Notes: a model not told the origin generated them from the letters alone. Shown: positions 1-12,109, counted from the stretch's first letter. The stretch is DNA of 64,000 nt from Rheinheimera maricola (GCF_016918075.2 NZ_JAERPS020000001.1:62001-126000), one strand, 5' to 3'. A program made the numbers and translations.

Positions 1-25
1 GCGATAATGACATAAGACGCCGCGC

Positions 26-53
26 TTGCCTACAATACGCGCTTGGCTATAAA
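26..53 (+). promoter_or_regulatory. possible sigma-70 promoter of rlmD
   Basis: TTGCCT (26-31) and TATAAA (48-53) are separated by 16 bases and end 14 bases before the rlmD start codon. The boxes resemble a sigma-70 promoter, but the leader would be very short and nothing upstream is visible, so this is only a candidate. Confidence 0.3.
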
Positions 54-67
54 TCTATAGAGAGCCC

Positions 68-1393
68 ATGGTTAACATATACAAAGCCAAACCCAAAGCC
101 AGCCTGCTGGGAAAAGCCCTGACATTTAGCATCGACAAAGCCGATTACGAAGTACATGGCATAAGCCGCCAGGCAGACAAAATTGCGTTTGTCAGTGCTG
201 CATTGCCCGGTGAGCAGGTACAAGCCAAGATCACGGAAGATAAAGCCGGTTTTATTAAAGCCACGACAATAAAAGTGCTTAAGGCCTCGCCATTGCGGGT
301 TACGCCGCCGTGCCAGTTTGCCAAACTGTGTGGCGGTTGCCAGTTGCAGCACCTGGCGCCGCAGGCGCAGCGTGAACTAAAGCAGCAGGGAATTGACGAA
401 CTTATCCGCCACCAAACAGGTTTGCAACTGTTGCCATGGCACCCTATGTTGTCGGCAGAGGATAGCGGCTACCGACGCCGGGCGCGTATTGGTATTTGGT
501 ATGATAAAAAGCTGCGCCGCTTTAGTATTGGTTTTCGCCAGCAGGCTGACAAACAAATTGTCGCGGTAACGCATTGCATGGTGTTATCGGCCGCGCTGAC
601 ACCGGTGTTTGATGTGCTGAATAAAGTACTACCACAATTAAACGATGCCAACGCGGTTACGCACGCTGAGGTGCTGCAAACCGATGAAACAGCCTTTGTT
701 ATTTTGCGCCATGTCAAAGCGCTCACTGTAGCAGAGCAGCAGTTGTTTGTTGCAGCCTGGCCCGAGGCTGTTTGGTTGGGCGAAGCCGAACCCGGCCAAT
801 TCAGTTATTGGCAGCAGCCGCGCATTGCGCAATATCAGTTACCTGTGCAACAGCTTACTTTACAGTTTTCCCCCGATGACTTTATTCAGGTTAATGCCGA
901 GCTGAACCAACAAATGGTAACGCAGGCGCTAAGCTGGATGAACGTAACCCCTGCTGACAGCGTATTGGATTTGTACTCGGGTATCGGCAACTTTACTTTG
1001 GCATTGGCACAGCGTGCCAAAAAGGTGCACGCGCTTGAGGGCGTAGCGAAAATGGTGCAACAGCTGGCAACCAATGCTAAGTTAAACGGTCTTAGCAACA
1101 TAGACGTTAGCCAGGCTGATTTACATTTGCCCTGGCCCAAAGGCGGCTGGAACCTGCCGCAGTATAGTAAGGTATTGCTCGATCCGGCCCGGGCTGGGGC
1201 CATGGGTGCGGTTGAGCAAATTGTTAAGCTAAAACCGGCACAGATATTGTACGTGTCGTGCAACGCTGCCACCTTTGCCCGTGATGCCAAGGTGCTGTTG
1301 CAGCAGGGCTACAAGTTAGAAAAAATTGGCGGTGTGGACATGTTTCCACACACCAGCCACCTGGAATTAATGGCGTTGTTCAGCAAGCAGTAA
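68..1393 (+). CDS. rlmD: 23S rRNA (uracil(1939)-C5)-methyltransferase RlmD
   Basis: Methylates U1939 of 23S rRNA using S-adenosylmethionine. The 441-residue product has the family layout: an N-terminal TRAM-like RNA-binding segment, a [4Fe-4S] cysteine cluster visible as CQFAKLCGGC, a central RNA-binding part, the SAM-binding motif VLDLYSGIGNFTLAL, and the catalytic cysteine in LYVSCNAATFARDA. Length matches RlmD (about 430-450). It starts at an ATG close to the window edge and is followed 16 bases later by relA, the common gammaproteobacterial order rlmD-relA-mazG. RlmC is a paralogue, but it lacks this length and the TRAM region, so RlmD is the better call. Confidence 0.95.
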   Translation: MVNIYKAKPKASLLGKALTFSIDKADYEVHGISRQADKIAFVSAALPGEQVQAKITEDKAGFIKATTIKVLKASPLRVTPPCQFAKLCGGCQLQHLAPQAQRELKQQGIDELIRHQTGLQLLPWHPMLSAEDSGYRRRARIGIWYDKKLRRFSIGFRQQADKQIVAVTHCMVLSAALTPVFDVLNKVLPQLNDANAVTHAEVLQTDETAFVILRHVKALTVAEQQLFVAAWPEAVWLGEAEPGQFSYWQQPRIAQYQLPVQQLTLQFSPDDFIQVNAELNQQMVTQALSWMNVTPADSVLDLYSGIGNFTLALAQRAKKVHALEGVAKMVQQLATNAKLNGLSNIDVSQADLHLPWPKGGWNLPQYSKVLLDPARAGAMGAVEQIVKLKPAQILYVSCNAATFARDAKVLLQQGYKLEKIGGVDMFPHTSHLELMALFSKQ

Positions 1394-1409
1394 ACAGAAG
1401 GAACAGCAG

Positions 1410-3602
1410 ATGGTAAGGGTTCGCCAGTCGCACAGTACAGACTACAACAGCGGTGAAACGTTGGAATGGTTATGCTCGCTGGGCTTGACTGAGAAGAAAA
1501 TCAGTAGCGTAATGATGGGCGCAGAGTGGCTAAAGCAACACCAGCTTACCGAGCCTGAGCCAGCAGTACGTAATGGCTGGGAAATGGTCGAGATTTTAGC
1601 CGAATTACGTATGGACAGTGACTCGCTGCTGGCGGCGTTATTGTTCCCGTTATTAGAAGCCGGGCTGGTCAGTATTGAACAGTTGGAGAGTGCGTTTCCG
1701 GTTAACGTGTTAACCATGCTACGTGCCGTGCAGCAAATGGAAGCTATCCGCACTATTCCCACCGGGCCTAACCAGAGTGTAAACCCTCAGCAGGCAGACA
1801 ATCTGCGCCGCATGTTACTGGCGATGGTAGAAGATGTGCGCGCCGTGGTAATTAAGTTGGCAGCGCAAATTTGCTATCTGCGTGAAGTAAAAAACGCCGA
1901 CGAAGAAACCCGGGTACTGGCAGCAAAAGAAACCAATGCTATTTTTGCTCCGCTAGCAAACCGTCTGGGTATCGGCCAGTTAAAATGGGAATTGGAAGAT
2001 TTAGCCTTTCGCTATTTGCATCCGCAGTTATATAAACAAATCGCCGGCTTACTTGAAGAACGGCGGCTTGACCGCGAGCAATACATGCAGGATTTTGTCA
2101 CTTCGATTCGGCAGAAAATGGCCGATGCCAGTTTAACGGTTGAGGTGTATGGTCGGCCGAAGCATATTTTCAGTATCTGGAAAAAAATGCAGAAGAAACA
2201 ACTGGCCTTTGATCAGTTGTATGACATTCGTGCCGTGCGGGTTGTTACGGAGCGGGTGCAGGATTGCTATGGTGCGTTGGGCATTGTGCATACCAGCTGG
2301 CGTCATCTGCCAAAAGAGTTTGATGATTACATCGCTACGCCAAAACAAAACGGTTATCAGTCAATTCATACCGTGGTGCTGGGGCCACAGGGGCGGCCGG
2401 TTGAAATTCAAATCCGCACCCGGCAGATGCATGAAGACTCAGAGCTGGGTGTAGCGGCACATTGGCGTTACAAAGAAGGCGCTGTAGCCGGTAAAGACGG
2501 CGCTAATGATGAAAAAATTGGTTGGCTGCGTAAAATCCTGCAGTGGCAGGAAGATGTGGTCGATAGCAGCGATTTAGCCGAAGAGCTGCGTAATCAGGTG
2601 ATTGAAGACCGGGTTTACGTATTTACGCCAAAAGGCGATATTGTCGATTTACCTATCGGCTCAACGCCGCTGGACTTTGCTTACTACGTGCACTCCAACG
2701 TGGGACATCGCTGCATTGGTGCTAAGGTGTCTGGTCGCATTGTGCCGTTTACTTACCAGCTGAAAACCGGCGACCAAGTTGAAATTCTTACCGGCCGTGA
2801 GCCAAACCCAAGCCGTGACTGGCTAAACCCGCATTTAGGCTACTTAAAATCCAGCCGGGCACGGTCTAAAGTGCAGTATTGGTTTCGGCTACAAGACAGA
2901 GATAAAAACCTGGCTGCCGGCAAAGAGCTACTGGACACTGAACTAACCCGCTTAAATTTAGTAATGGAGTACCCGGCTAAAGTGCTTAGCCGCTTTAATG
3001 TCAACAGTATGGAAGAGCTGCTAGTTGGTATGGGCGGTGGCGAAATAAAAGTCACCCAGGTGGTGCACTTTATTCAAAGCCAGTATGTAAAAGATGAGCC
3101 CGAAATAGATCCGCGCTTAATTACCAAGCCGCTGCCTGCGACCAAAGCGAAAAGTGATGTGGTGGTGCAAGGCGTAGGTAACTTGTTAACGCATATGGCC
3201 GGTTGCTGTCACCCGCTGCCGGGTGACGCCATTATTGGCTATATCACCCAGGGGCGGGGTATTGCCATTCACCGTGATGACTGTGATCAGTTTAAAACAC
3301 TGCAAGACAGCCACCCGGAACGGGTAGTTGATGCCACCTGGGGCGACAAATATGCTTCGGGTTACGAGGTGGATATTCGCATCGTGGCGCACGACCGTAA
3401 CGGTTTGTTGCGTGATATAACCAGCATTTTGGCCAATGAAAAAGCCAACGTTACCAAAATGAGCAGTAGCTCAGATATTAAGGCGCAAACAGCAGTGATC
3501 AGTATGACCATGGAGCTGTATAACCTCGACTCGCTAAATAAGCTATTAAGTAAAATCAGCCAGATAGATGATGTGGTAGAAGCCAAGCGTTTTCATCACT
3601 AA
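1410..3602 (+). CDS. relA: GTP pyrophosphokinase (ppGpp synthetase I) RelA
   Basis: Makes (p)ppGpp on stalled ribosomes during amino-acid starvation. The 730 residues show the long RelA/SpoT layout. The N-terminal HD region is degenerate: FPLLEA stands where SpoT has its catalytic HD pair, which marks a synthetase-only RelA. It is followed by the synthetase domain (YGRPKHIFSIWKKMQ, then RAVRVV), a TGS domain (YVFTPKGDIVDLP, about residues 410-470), a zinc-finger/CC segment with AGCCHPLPGD, and a C-terminal ACT domain (RIVAHDRNGLLRDI). It lies between rlmD and mazG with short gaps, probably in one operon. Confidence 0.96.
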   Translation: MVRVRQSHSTDYNSGETLEWLCSLGLTEKKISSVMMGAEWLKQHQLTEPEPAVRNGWEMVEILAELRMDSDSLLAALLFPLLEAGLVSIEQLESAFPVNVLTMLRAVQQMEAIRTIPTGPNQSVNPQQADNLRRMLLAMVEDVRAVVIKLAAQICYLREVKNADEETRVLAAKETNAIFAPLANRLGIGQLKWELEDLAFRYLHPQLYKQIAGLLEERRLDREQYMQDFVTSIRQKMADASLTVEVYGRPKHIFSIWKKMQKKQLAFDQLYDIRAVRVVTERVQDCYGALGIVHTSWRHLPKEFDDYIATPKQNGYQSIHTVVLGPQGRPVEIQIRTRQMHEDSELGVAAHWRYKEGAVAGKDGANDEKIGWLRKILQWQEDVVDSSDLAEELRNQVIEDRVYVFTPKGDIVDLPIGSTPLDFAYYVHSNVGHRCIGAKVSGRIVPFTYQLKTGDQVEILTGREPNPSRDWLNPHLGYLKSSRARSKVQYWFRLQDRDKNLAAGKELLDTELTRLNLVMEYPAKVLSRFNVNSMEELLVGMGGGEIKVTQVVHFIQSQYVKDEPEIDPRLITKPLPATKAKSDVVVQGVGNLLTHMAGCCHPLPGDAIIGYITQGRGIAIHRDDCDQFKTLQDSHPERVVDATWGDKYASGYEVDIRIVAHDRNGLLRDITSILANEKANVTKMSSSSDIKAQTAVISMTMELYNLDSLNKLLSKISQIDDVVEAKRFHH

Positions 3603-3618
3603 ACATAAAGAGAGTGTT

Positions 3619-4392
3619 GTGTCAGACAATATTAGCCGGCTGTTGAGTATAATGAGCCGCCTACGGGACCCGCAAAGTGGCTGCCCGTGGGATTTAAAAC
3701 AAAGCTACGCCACTATAGTGCCGTATACGCTGGAAGAAGCTTACGAAGTGGCAGATGCCATTGCGCGGCAAAGCTTCGACGAGTTAAAAGACGAGCTGGG
3801 TGATTTACTGTTTCAGGTAGTGTTTTACGCCCAAATGGCCAAAGAAGAAGGCCGTTTTAACTTTGATGATTGCGTGGCAGCTATTTGCGACAAGTTAGAG
3901 CGGCGCCATCCGCATATTTTCAGCGATGCGACTGCAGAAGATGCTGACACTGTTCTTAGAAACTGGGAGGCGCTGAAAAGTGCTGAGCGCAAAGACGTTG
4001 GGCAACACAGCGTGCTGGACAATATTCCACAAGCTATGCCAGCACTAAGCCGGGCGTATAAGCTGCAAAAACGCTGTGCCAATGTCGGTTTTGACTGGCC
4101 AACAGTAGAGGGGTGCTGGGACATGGTAAAAGAAGAAATTGTCGAAGTAGAGCAAACTGCAGCTGGCAGCCCCGAGCTGGCCGAAGAGCTGGGCGATCTA
4201 ATGTTTGCACTGGTTAACGTAGTGCGCAAACATAAACTTGATCCGGAAGCGGTGCTGCGCGCCGCCAACACCAAGTTTGAAAAACGATTTCGCGCGGTAG
4301 AACAAGCCTTAGCAGAGCAGGGCAAAAGCCCCGAGCAGTCAGACTTAACGGAAATGGATGCGCTATGGCAATCTTTAAAACATAATTGTTAG
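3619..4392 (+). CDS. mazG: nucleoside triphosphate pyrophosphohydrolase MazG
   Basis: Hydrolyses NTPs and dNTPs to monophosphates and is linked to ppGpp control and housecleaning. The 257-residue protein carries two MazG repeats: the first with CPWDLKQSYATIVPYTLEEAYEV and ELKDELGDLLFQVVFYA, the second with the paired helices EEIVEVEQ and ELAEELGDLMFALVNVVRKHK. The EEx-x-E and ExxD metal-binding helices are present in both. The start is a GTG 16 bases after relA, with a purine-rich stretch upstream (AAAGAGAG). The relA-mazG order is conserved and functionally sensible. Confidence 0.94.
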   Translation: MSDNISRLLSIMSRLRDPQSGCPWDLKQSYATIVPYTLEEAYEVADAIARQSFDELKDELGDLLFQVVFYAQMAKEEGRFNFDDCVAAICDKLERRHPHIFSDATAEDADTVLRNWEALKSAERKDVGQHSVLDNIPQAMPALSRAYKLQKRCANVGFDWPTVEGCWDMVKEEIVEVEQTAAGSPELAEELGDLMFALVNVVRKHKLDPEAVLRAANTKFEKRFRAVEQALAEQGKSPEQSDLTEMDALWQSLKHNC

Positions 4393-4454
4393 TGATTTGT
4401 TTATTTTGTATTTTTTCATCGTTAGAGTGTGTTGCTCTAACCGATGGAGATTTT

Positions 4455-4841
4455 ATGTTTCGCTATCAACTTGTCATCGCAGTACCTCTGTTGTTGCTGT
4501 CAATATTTACCCCAGGCCATGCCATTGAGTCTCCGTCTGTCTTTGAGAAGTCAGAATTAATTTCTATCGATAGTAATAATCTCTCAGCTGAAGCTTTCTG
4601 GCGCTCATACACCAGCACTCTTCAAGCAGATAAATATGCTGCCAGATACTATTTACTTGGTGTGATGGATGCTACAGAGGGTAAAACCTGGTGCAGTTAT
4701 CAACAGTTTAAAACCATCTCGCTGCGTGATTACTTAAATGGTTATTTTAATAAGCTTACCAAGCCACAGCTGCAACAACGTGCTTCATCAGTTATCGAAG
4801 CAGCTTTGATTGAACTTAGTGCATGTAAAGGGAATTTATGA
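4455..4841 (+). CDS. exported Rap1a/Tai-like protein
   Basis: A 128-residue exported protein beginning MFRYQLVIAV with a Sec signal peptide ending near GHA-IES. The mature part has the pattern seen in Rap1a/Tai-type proteins: YYLLGVMDATEGKTWC, a second helix ending in a large hydrophobic-aromatic segment, then ASSVIEAALIELSAC, with two cysteines likely to form a disulphide. Some relatives are periplasmic immunity proteins against type VI amidases; no such toxin gene is nearby, so an immunity role is only a family-based possibility. An in-frame start at 4386 would add a second hydrophobic stretch; the ATG at 4455 gives a normal signal peptide and is preceded by GGAGA. Confidence 0.6.
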   Translation: MFRYQLVIAVPLLLLSIFTPGHAIESPSVFEKSELISIDSNNLSAEAFWRSYTSTLQADKYAARYYLLGVMDATEGKTWCSYQQFKTISLRDYLNGYFNKLTKPQLQQRASSVIEAALIELSACKGNL

Positions 4842-4954
4842 AACCAAGTTACGCTACTTTAAAGAAAAATCACTATTCTTTAAGCACCTCAATCTTTCCT
4901 GTCTGCATCACAATACCGCATCCTTTACCCCCGGTATTTAACATGGCGGTGTAA
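4838..4954 (+). CDS. possible 38-residue coupled small ORF
   Basis: A 38-codon frame whose ATG overlaps the TGA of the preceding gene (ATGA) and whose TAA directly abuts the ATG of the next gene (TAAATG). The peptide is basic at its start and has a mildly hydrophobic Pro-rich end; it matches nothing I recognise. The exact tiling between two genes suggests translational coupling, but chance is a real alternative. Confidence 0.2.
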   Translation: MKPSYATLKKNHYSLSTSIFPVCITIPHPLPPVFNMAV

Positions 4955-5317
4955 ATGAACAGTCGTATTTTGAGCTACATACTGGCGTTAATTTTCTTCG
5001 CTTCGGGCGGGGCTAAATTATTGTCGTTGCCATTCGAAGTTGAAGCCTTTGCTCGCTGGGGTTATTCAATTGAATTTATGTATTTCACTGGTGCCATTGA
5101 ATTAGTTGGCGCGCTAGGATTACTTTTGCCTCGACTGTCATCATTCACTTCTCTATGTCTGGGAGGGCTTATGCTTGGCGCTATTGGAACGCACCTTGCT
5201 CACAACGAGTGGTTAATGTTCTCTGTTGCTTCTGCTATAGCGGTAGCAGCATTCTGGCGTGGCTGGTCTGGCCGGGACGAGATTCGTCAGTTAATCACAA
5301 CTCTTCGCTGCAAGTAG
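4955..5317 (+). CDS. DoxX-like small integral membrane protein
   Basis: A 120-residue protein with four predicted membrane helices (about residues 5-25, 45-65, 70-88, 92-108), no catalytic motif, and the DoxX/DoxX_2 pattern: FFASGGAKLL at the N-terminus followed by FTGAIELVGALGLLLP. Such proteins are inner-membrane and mostly of unknown function; some associate with thiosulfate:quinone or oxidoreductase partners. There is little Shine-Dalgarno sequence before the ATG, so it may be translated by coupling to the frame ending just before it. Confidence 0.7.
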   Translation: MNSRILSYILALIFFASGGAKLLSLPFEVEAFARWGYSIEFMYFTGAIELVGALGLLLPRLSSFTSLCLGGLMLGAIGTHLAHNEWLMFSVASAIAVAAFWRGWSGRDEIRQLITTLRCK

Positions 5318-5350
5318 TAGCTCTAGCGCATGCTAAACTGCTTAAGTAAA

Positions 5351-5373
5351 GCGAAGCGCTTGTAGCGCTTCGC
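5351..5373 (-). terminator. hairpin terminator between doxX-like and HPF-like genes
   Basis: Perfect 10-bp stem GCGAAGCGCT with a 3-base loop. On the reverse strand it is followed by TTTACTT, so it most likely ends the HPF-like transcript. It could also weakly stop transcription from the left. Confidence 0.6.
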
Positions 5374-5385
5374 ATTGATTAACGG

Positions 5386-5751
5386 TTAACTTTCTTCTGC
5401 TTCGATTACTGGTGCGCTATGCCCGGCGCGGCTGTGTTTATCGCGTAACTTACCCACTACCGAACTCAGCTTACGTTGCATTTTGTCGGCGGCGCCGGTG
5501 ATGGCCTGCCCCACAGTGGCAGCATGCTCAGTTATTGCCAGCGGATCTAGGCCTTCAAAACGGGCTTCGAGCAGGCAGCGTTTGTCGTGGCCATCATTTT
5601 TCTGCTGGCCATTCTCGTCACTTAAATGCACTTCAATCCGGGTCAGATGATCGGCAAAACGGCTAAGTTTAGTGTGCAGTGTATCGCGGATAAATTCAGC
5701 TAAGCGCTCGTCTGATTGGATATGACGGTCTGTATGAACTTGAATTTGCAT
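5386..5751 (-). CDS. HPF/RaiA-family ribosome-associated protein
   Basis: A 121-residue protein of the ribosome hibernation factor family (sigma-54 modulation/S30EA fold). It opens with MQIQVHTDRHIQSDERL and has the beta-alpha pattern FADHLTRIEVHLSDENG, then CLLEARFEGLDPLAITEHA, then a basic helix around KMQRKLSSVVGKLRDKH. The family binds between 30S and 50S subunits and inhibits translation in stress or stationary phase. The Gly/Asn-rich loop (residues 47-58) and the acidic tail are variable extensions. It stands alone on the reverse strand and has its own terminator, so it is probably monocistronic. The length excludes the long HPF type with a dimerisation domain. Confidence 0.82.
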   Translation of the reverse strand: MQIQVHTDRHIQSDERLAEFIRDTLHTKLSRFADHLTRIEVHLSDENGQQKNDGHDKRCLLEARFEGLDPLAITEHAATVGQAITGAADKMQRKLSSVVGKLRDKHSRAGHSAPVIEAEES

Positions 5752-7724
<1,973 letters not shown>

Positions 7725-7732
7725 CTTGTGCT

Positions 7733-7759
7733 AAGCCGGGAATTTTACCCGGCTTTTTC
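7733..7759 (+). terminator. rho-independent terminator after pyrG
   Basis: Stem AAGCCGGG / CCCGGCTT with the loop AATTTTA, followed by TTTT. It lies between pyrG and eno, so eno is expected to have either read-through or its own promoter. Confidence 0.85.
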
Positions 7760-7766
7760 GTTTTAA

Positions 7767-9074
<1,308 letters not shown>

Positions 9075-9123
9075 TTGCTGCACTGTAGGCTAAGATGTTT
9101 AGCCTATTGTCTGGTAGATAGTC

Positions 9124-9152
9124 AAAGCCACCACGCGGTGGCTTTTGTTTTT
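9124..9152 (+). terminator. rho-independent terminator after eno
   Basis: Stem AAAGCCACC / GGTGGCTTT with the loop ACGC, followed by TGTTTTT. A weaker hairpin, TAGGCTAA / TTAGCCTA, lies just upstream near 9086-9106. Confidence 0.85.
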
Positions 9153-9299
9153 GCTGCACAGTCGAGGTTAAGCTAATCTGGTTTAAGATTATACGGCTAT
9201 AACATCCGTCACACTTGCTTTGTCACAATGACCGGTTAATATCTTTACATCTTAGCCCGGCATATGCGCAAAACCGTAACCGTACTACCTTAGTATGGC

Positions 9300-9863
9300 G
9301 TGGCAGTAGCCACTGTCATATCGGTATCATGTAAGTGTCTTATAACCCTGCTGCCAGGCAATGTGCCGATTAACCGTCGTATTGATCAGCTGTTGCAACA
9401 TAATAGCCACTTTAGTATTGCCTATATTAATATCGACAACTTTAAAATTTATAGCGACCAATACGGCTATAGCAAAGGCGATTTAGTGATTGAACTGCTG
9501 GCGCAGATTATTCAAAGCGAGATCGAGCCTGCGATAGATTTTGTTGGTCATATCGGCGGTGATGATTTTATTGTGTTGTTTGCCAATCTTGATAGTGCGG
9601 AAGCTGCCGAGAGTATATTGCGGCGTTTTAGCCAGCGCGTGCGGCATTATTATTTACCTGAACATTTGCAAATGGGTGGTTTTAGCGCAATGGATCGGTT
9701 GGGTGCTGCAACGTTTTACCCGTTGATCACATTATCAATTGGGCTGGCCTCTGCAGCAAAGCTGCAGGCCAAAAAACAGGTCGGGGAGAGTATTTTTATT
9801 AACAAAAGACGGGCGCCGGACATTGCGCAACCTGCGTTGTTAGCGCAGGCTGATGTCGGTTAA
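9300..9863 (+). pseudogene. C-terminal GGDEF remnant of an EAL-CBS-GGDEF protein
   Basis: The frame covers 187 residues and begins near ITLLPGNVPINRRIDQLL, the standard start of the GGDEF domain in large EAL-CBS-GGDEF proteins. It continues through FSIAYINIDNFKIYSDQYGYSKGD to the active-site loop HIGGDDFIVLF. The GGDDF variant and the downstream Y-rich segment before ITLSIGLAS are typical of that subclass, but the N-terminal EAL and CBS parts are missing. An in-frame TAG at 9291 closes the frame upstream and the only start is a GTG with no clear ribosome site. I read it as a 5'-deleted relic. It could still be a free-standing diguanylate cyclase-like domain if expressed. Confidence 0.6.
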
Positions 9864-9916
9864 ATGCTGCTGAATATGTAGGCAATACTCAGTGTTATAT
9901 TGTTGTTTGCACGGCG

Positions 9917-10582
9917 TTAAAAACGATAGCCTATGCCGACACTGACGTTATCAACATTAAAGCCACTGCGGGCAAAAATGCGACGGACTTCGGTGCTTAA
10001 AAACCAGCTGTCACTAATATTGTACTTGTAGCCCAAGCCGAACAGAGCCACATTTTTCTTAGCGCTGGCTTCGCATTTGAAAAAGTTATACTCAATGTCA
10101 TCCCAAGTCACTTCATATTCTGATATTAAACCATTATGGCAGGTAAACCCCTGCGGCTCGCCGTTATAAAAAGTGGTGGCGTTTATTTCGGCCCGCAGTA
10201 TACCCGCGCGGTAATAAAGCTCACCCTCGGCCATTGCGGCTTTGCCAAGCACGGTCAGCATAGCTCCTTTAAGTTGGTAGCCATTGCCATATAAAGAGCC
10301 GCTGTCGTAGTCAGGCTCAGTCGACGTTTTGTCCAGTGCATCCAAATAGCCTAGTTCAATACTCCAATTGGAATTAATTGAATAGCCGAGGTTAGCCTCA
10401 TAGCCGCCGCCTTTGCTCTTGTTAGTCGCATGCTCAACTCTGCTGTAATTTGCAGCGGCAGAGATAGAGAAATGCTCAGCCGCAGCTGTCTTGTTTGCTG
10501 CATTTTGAGCACAGACAGGATGAGTCAGCAAAGCCAAAGCGGTGCTGGCTAAAGTCCAGTACCGGGATTTAATATTTATCAC
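9917..10582 (-). CDS. outer-membrane beta-barrel protein
   Basis: A 221-residue exported protein with a signal peptide (cleavage near VCA-QNA) and alternating amphipathic strands, ending in VGIGYRF with a terminal Phe, the usual outer-membrane insertion signal. The size fits an eight-stranded barrel of the OmpA/OmpX/AcfA type. Two cysteines (FTCHNG and FFKCEA) sit in what would be an external loop and may pair. The start read here is a GTG. No function can be assigned from sequence. The neighbours are unrelated. Confidence 0.65.
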   Translation of the reverse strand: MINIKSRYWTLASTALALLTHPVCAQNAANKTAAAEHFSISAAANYSRVEHATNKSKGGGYEANLGYSINSNWSIELGYLDALDKTSTEPDYDSGSLYGNGYQLKGAMLTVLGKAAMAEGELYYRAGILRAEINATTFYNGEPQGFTCHNGLISEYEVTWDDIEYNFFKCEASAKKNVALFGLGYKYNISDSWFLSTEVRRIFARSGFNVDNVSVGIGYRF

Positions 10583-10749
10583 ACGTATTCCTTAGCGGGT
10601 ATCAACATAATCTGAGCAAAAATTCGCTCTGTTTACTGCGGATGTTAGACGAAAACGGTACATTATTCGCTGTATTTTGTAAATAAATTGTTTTTTAGGC
10701 GATGGTTTTTATCTCGCAAGTTTGAGTTAATTATGTACCTAATCTGGTT

Positions 10750-11268
10750 TCAGCTTAAGCTGATTTCAGTCAGGTGCTCTTGAATATGTAGGTAGTGTGC
10801 AGTGTAGTACTGCTGTTTTGTTAGCGTGCCATAGGCAAAGTGCGGTGCCAAATCGCCTTGCCAGGCAATAAATAATTCCAGCTCTGTAACAAGTTCGGCC
10901 AGAGCCACATCATTTGGCACGCTGTTGATTAATGCCGGGGCGCCGGGAATAGGCTGATCCAGCGCGTGATGCATACTGCCTGTGGCGGCAAAAGCGTTAA
11001 ACGCAATACTGCCGGCAGTATACTGAAACAAGGCAGTTTTGGCCTCTGGATAACCCAACCTAGAGTAGCGTATGCTTTGCGCCAGATGCTGTAATACCGT
11101 GCTGACATTCCACTGGCCTTGGCTGATAAGCTTGGCCGGTGGCAAGCGTTTAAGTTGCGTTAGTAATTCGTCTAGCGGGTAATGTCGTGCCATGGCCACT
11201 ACTTTGCCGCCCAAAAGTACGGCAATGGGGGCGCCAATAGCAAGCTGCAAAAAGCTACGTCGGTTCAT
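10750..11268 (-). CDS. DUF1569-family (DinB-like) exported protein
   Basis: A 172-residue protein beginning MNRRSFLQLAIGAPIAVLLGG, a short Tat-like signal with the RR pair. The rest follows the DUF1569 pattern: NVSTVLQHLAQSIRYSRLGYP, a long central helix, and YGTLTKQQYYTAHYLHIQEHL at the C-terminus. Histidines in HLAQS and HYLHIQEH correspond to the metal site of the DinB/YfiT four-helix fold. The role is unknown. An in-frame start at 11292 would add eight residues ahead of the Tat motif; the ATG at 11268 is preferred. Confidence 0.65.
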   Translation of the reverse strand: MNRRSFLQLAIGAPIAVLLGGKVVAMARHYPLDELLTQLKRLPPAKLISQGQWNVSTVLQHLAQSIRYSRLGYPEAKTALFQYTAGSIAFNAFAATGSMHHALDQPIPGAPALINSVPNDVALAELVTELELFIAWQGDLAPHFAYGTLTKQQYYTAHYLHIQEHLTEISLS

Positions 11269-11382
11269 GGTATATGTGGCCTGGCTTCGCATAGGGTTTT
11301 TACTCTATAGCACGCTAAAATATTACGCTGCAAGCTTATGATTTGTTTTTACATCATCAAGTGGATTGGCTAACATCTGGCC

Positions 11383-12036
11383 ATGATTGATGTAAGCAAT
11401 AACCAGCCGCATTTCTGGCAGGTCTCCAGCGAAAACCAGACTTATACCGAGCTTTGCAATGCTTTGTATGAGCGTGAACTGCTGCGTCTGTCACAATTAA
11501 GCGCGGAGCAGTTATTGCGCCTGCCCAATAGACTGGCCAGCTTACCCTTTTATATTCGCCGTGCTGCCAGCAATATTCTGCAACAGCAAACAGAGCTGGC
11601 ACTGGACAGCCAAAACGCATCCTGGTACTACAAACAAGCGGCAACGTGTCCGGCACGTAAGCAACAGGCGGCACCCATTGATGCGTTCTACCACAGGTAC
11701 GCTAAGCCCGGCTTAATTGTGCCGTTGTATATCACCCGGCTGACTGAGGAGCAAATTGTGCTAGACAGTGTGGATGAGGTTGATGCGGCTGGCCAGCGTT
11801 TGCACTGTAACGAGCAAGGCTGGTTTAGCTGGTCTGGTACCCCGCTTGAGCAGCAAAATAGCGACAAATTCTTATTAAAACCGGTGAAAAGTATTATTGC
11901 CGCCGCGTGTTGTGGGCATCAATGGCTAAATGGTGACAAAAAGCCGCCACGCCTACTCAGTTTGCGTGAACTATTACTCGCCAGCCGGTTAAATTGGCAA
12001 AACTTTGCCAAACCCTTACCCGCACTATTGGATTGA
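11383..12036 (+). CDS. conserved-looking hypothetical protein
   Basis: A 217-residue cytoplasmic protein with no signal peptide, membrane helix or motif I recognise. The first 80 residues are helical and Leu/Arg-rich (ERELLRLSQLSAEQLLRLPNR); the middle looks like beta structure (LIVPLYITRLTEEQIVLDSVD). Codon use and base composition match the neighbouring core genes, which supports a real gene. It lies just before ftsB with a 73-base gap, so it may have a separate promoter. Confidence 0.55.
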   Translation: MIDVSNNQPHFWQVSSENQTYTELCNALYERELLRLSQLSAEQLLRLPNRLASLPFYIRRAASNILQQQTELALDSQNASWYYKQAATCPARKQQAAPIDAFYHRYAKPGLIVPLYITRLTEEQIVLDSVDEVDAAGQRLHCNEQGWFSWSGTPLEQQNSDKFLLKPVKSIIAAACCGHQWLNGDKKPPRLLSLRELLLASRLNWQNFAKPLPALLD

Positions 12037-12109
12037 TCGTGTTTTTCCTGCTTTGCAATCGCTGGCGTAGGCTTCATAATGACCGCAGTCTGATAAATGA
12101 AGCTTTATT

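Noticed and set aside
5155..5349. Forward 64-codon frame inside the DoxX-like gene
   Set aside because: It is a shifted reading of the DoxX-like gene; it lacks the clean helix pattern of the real frame.
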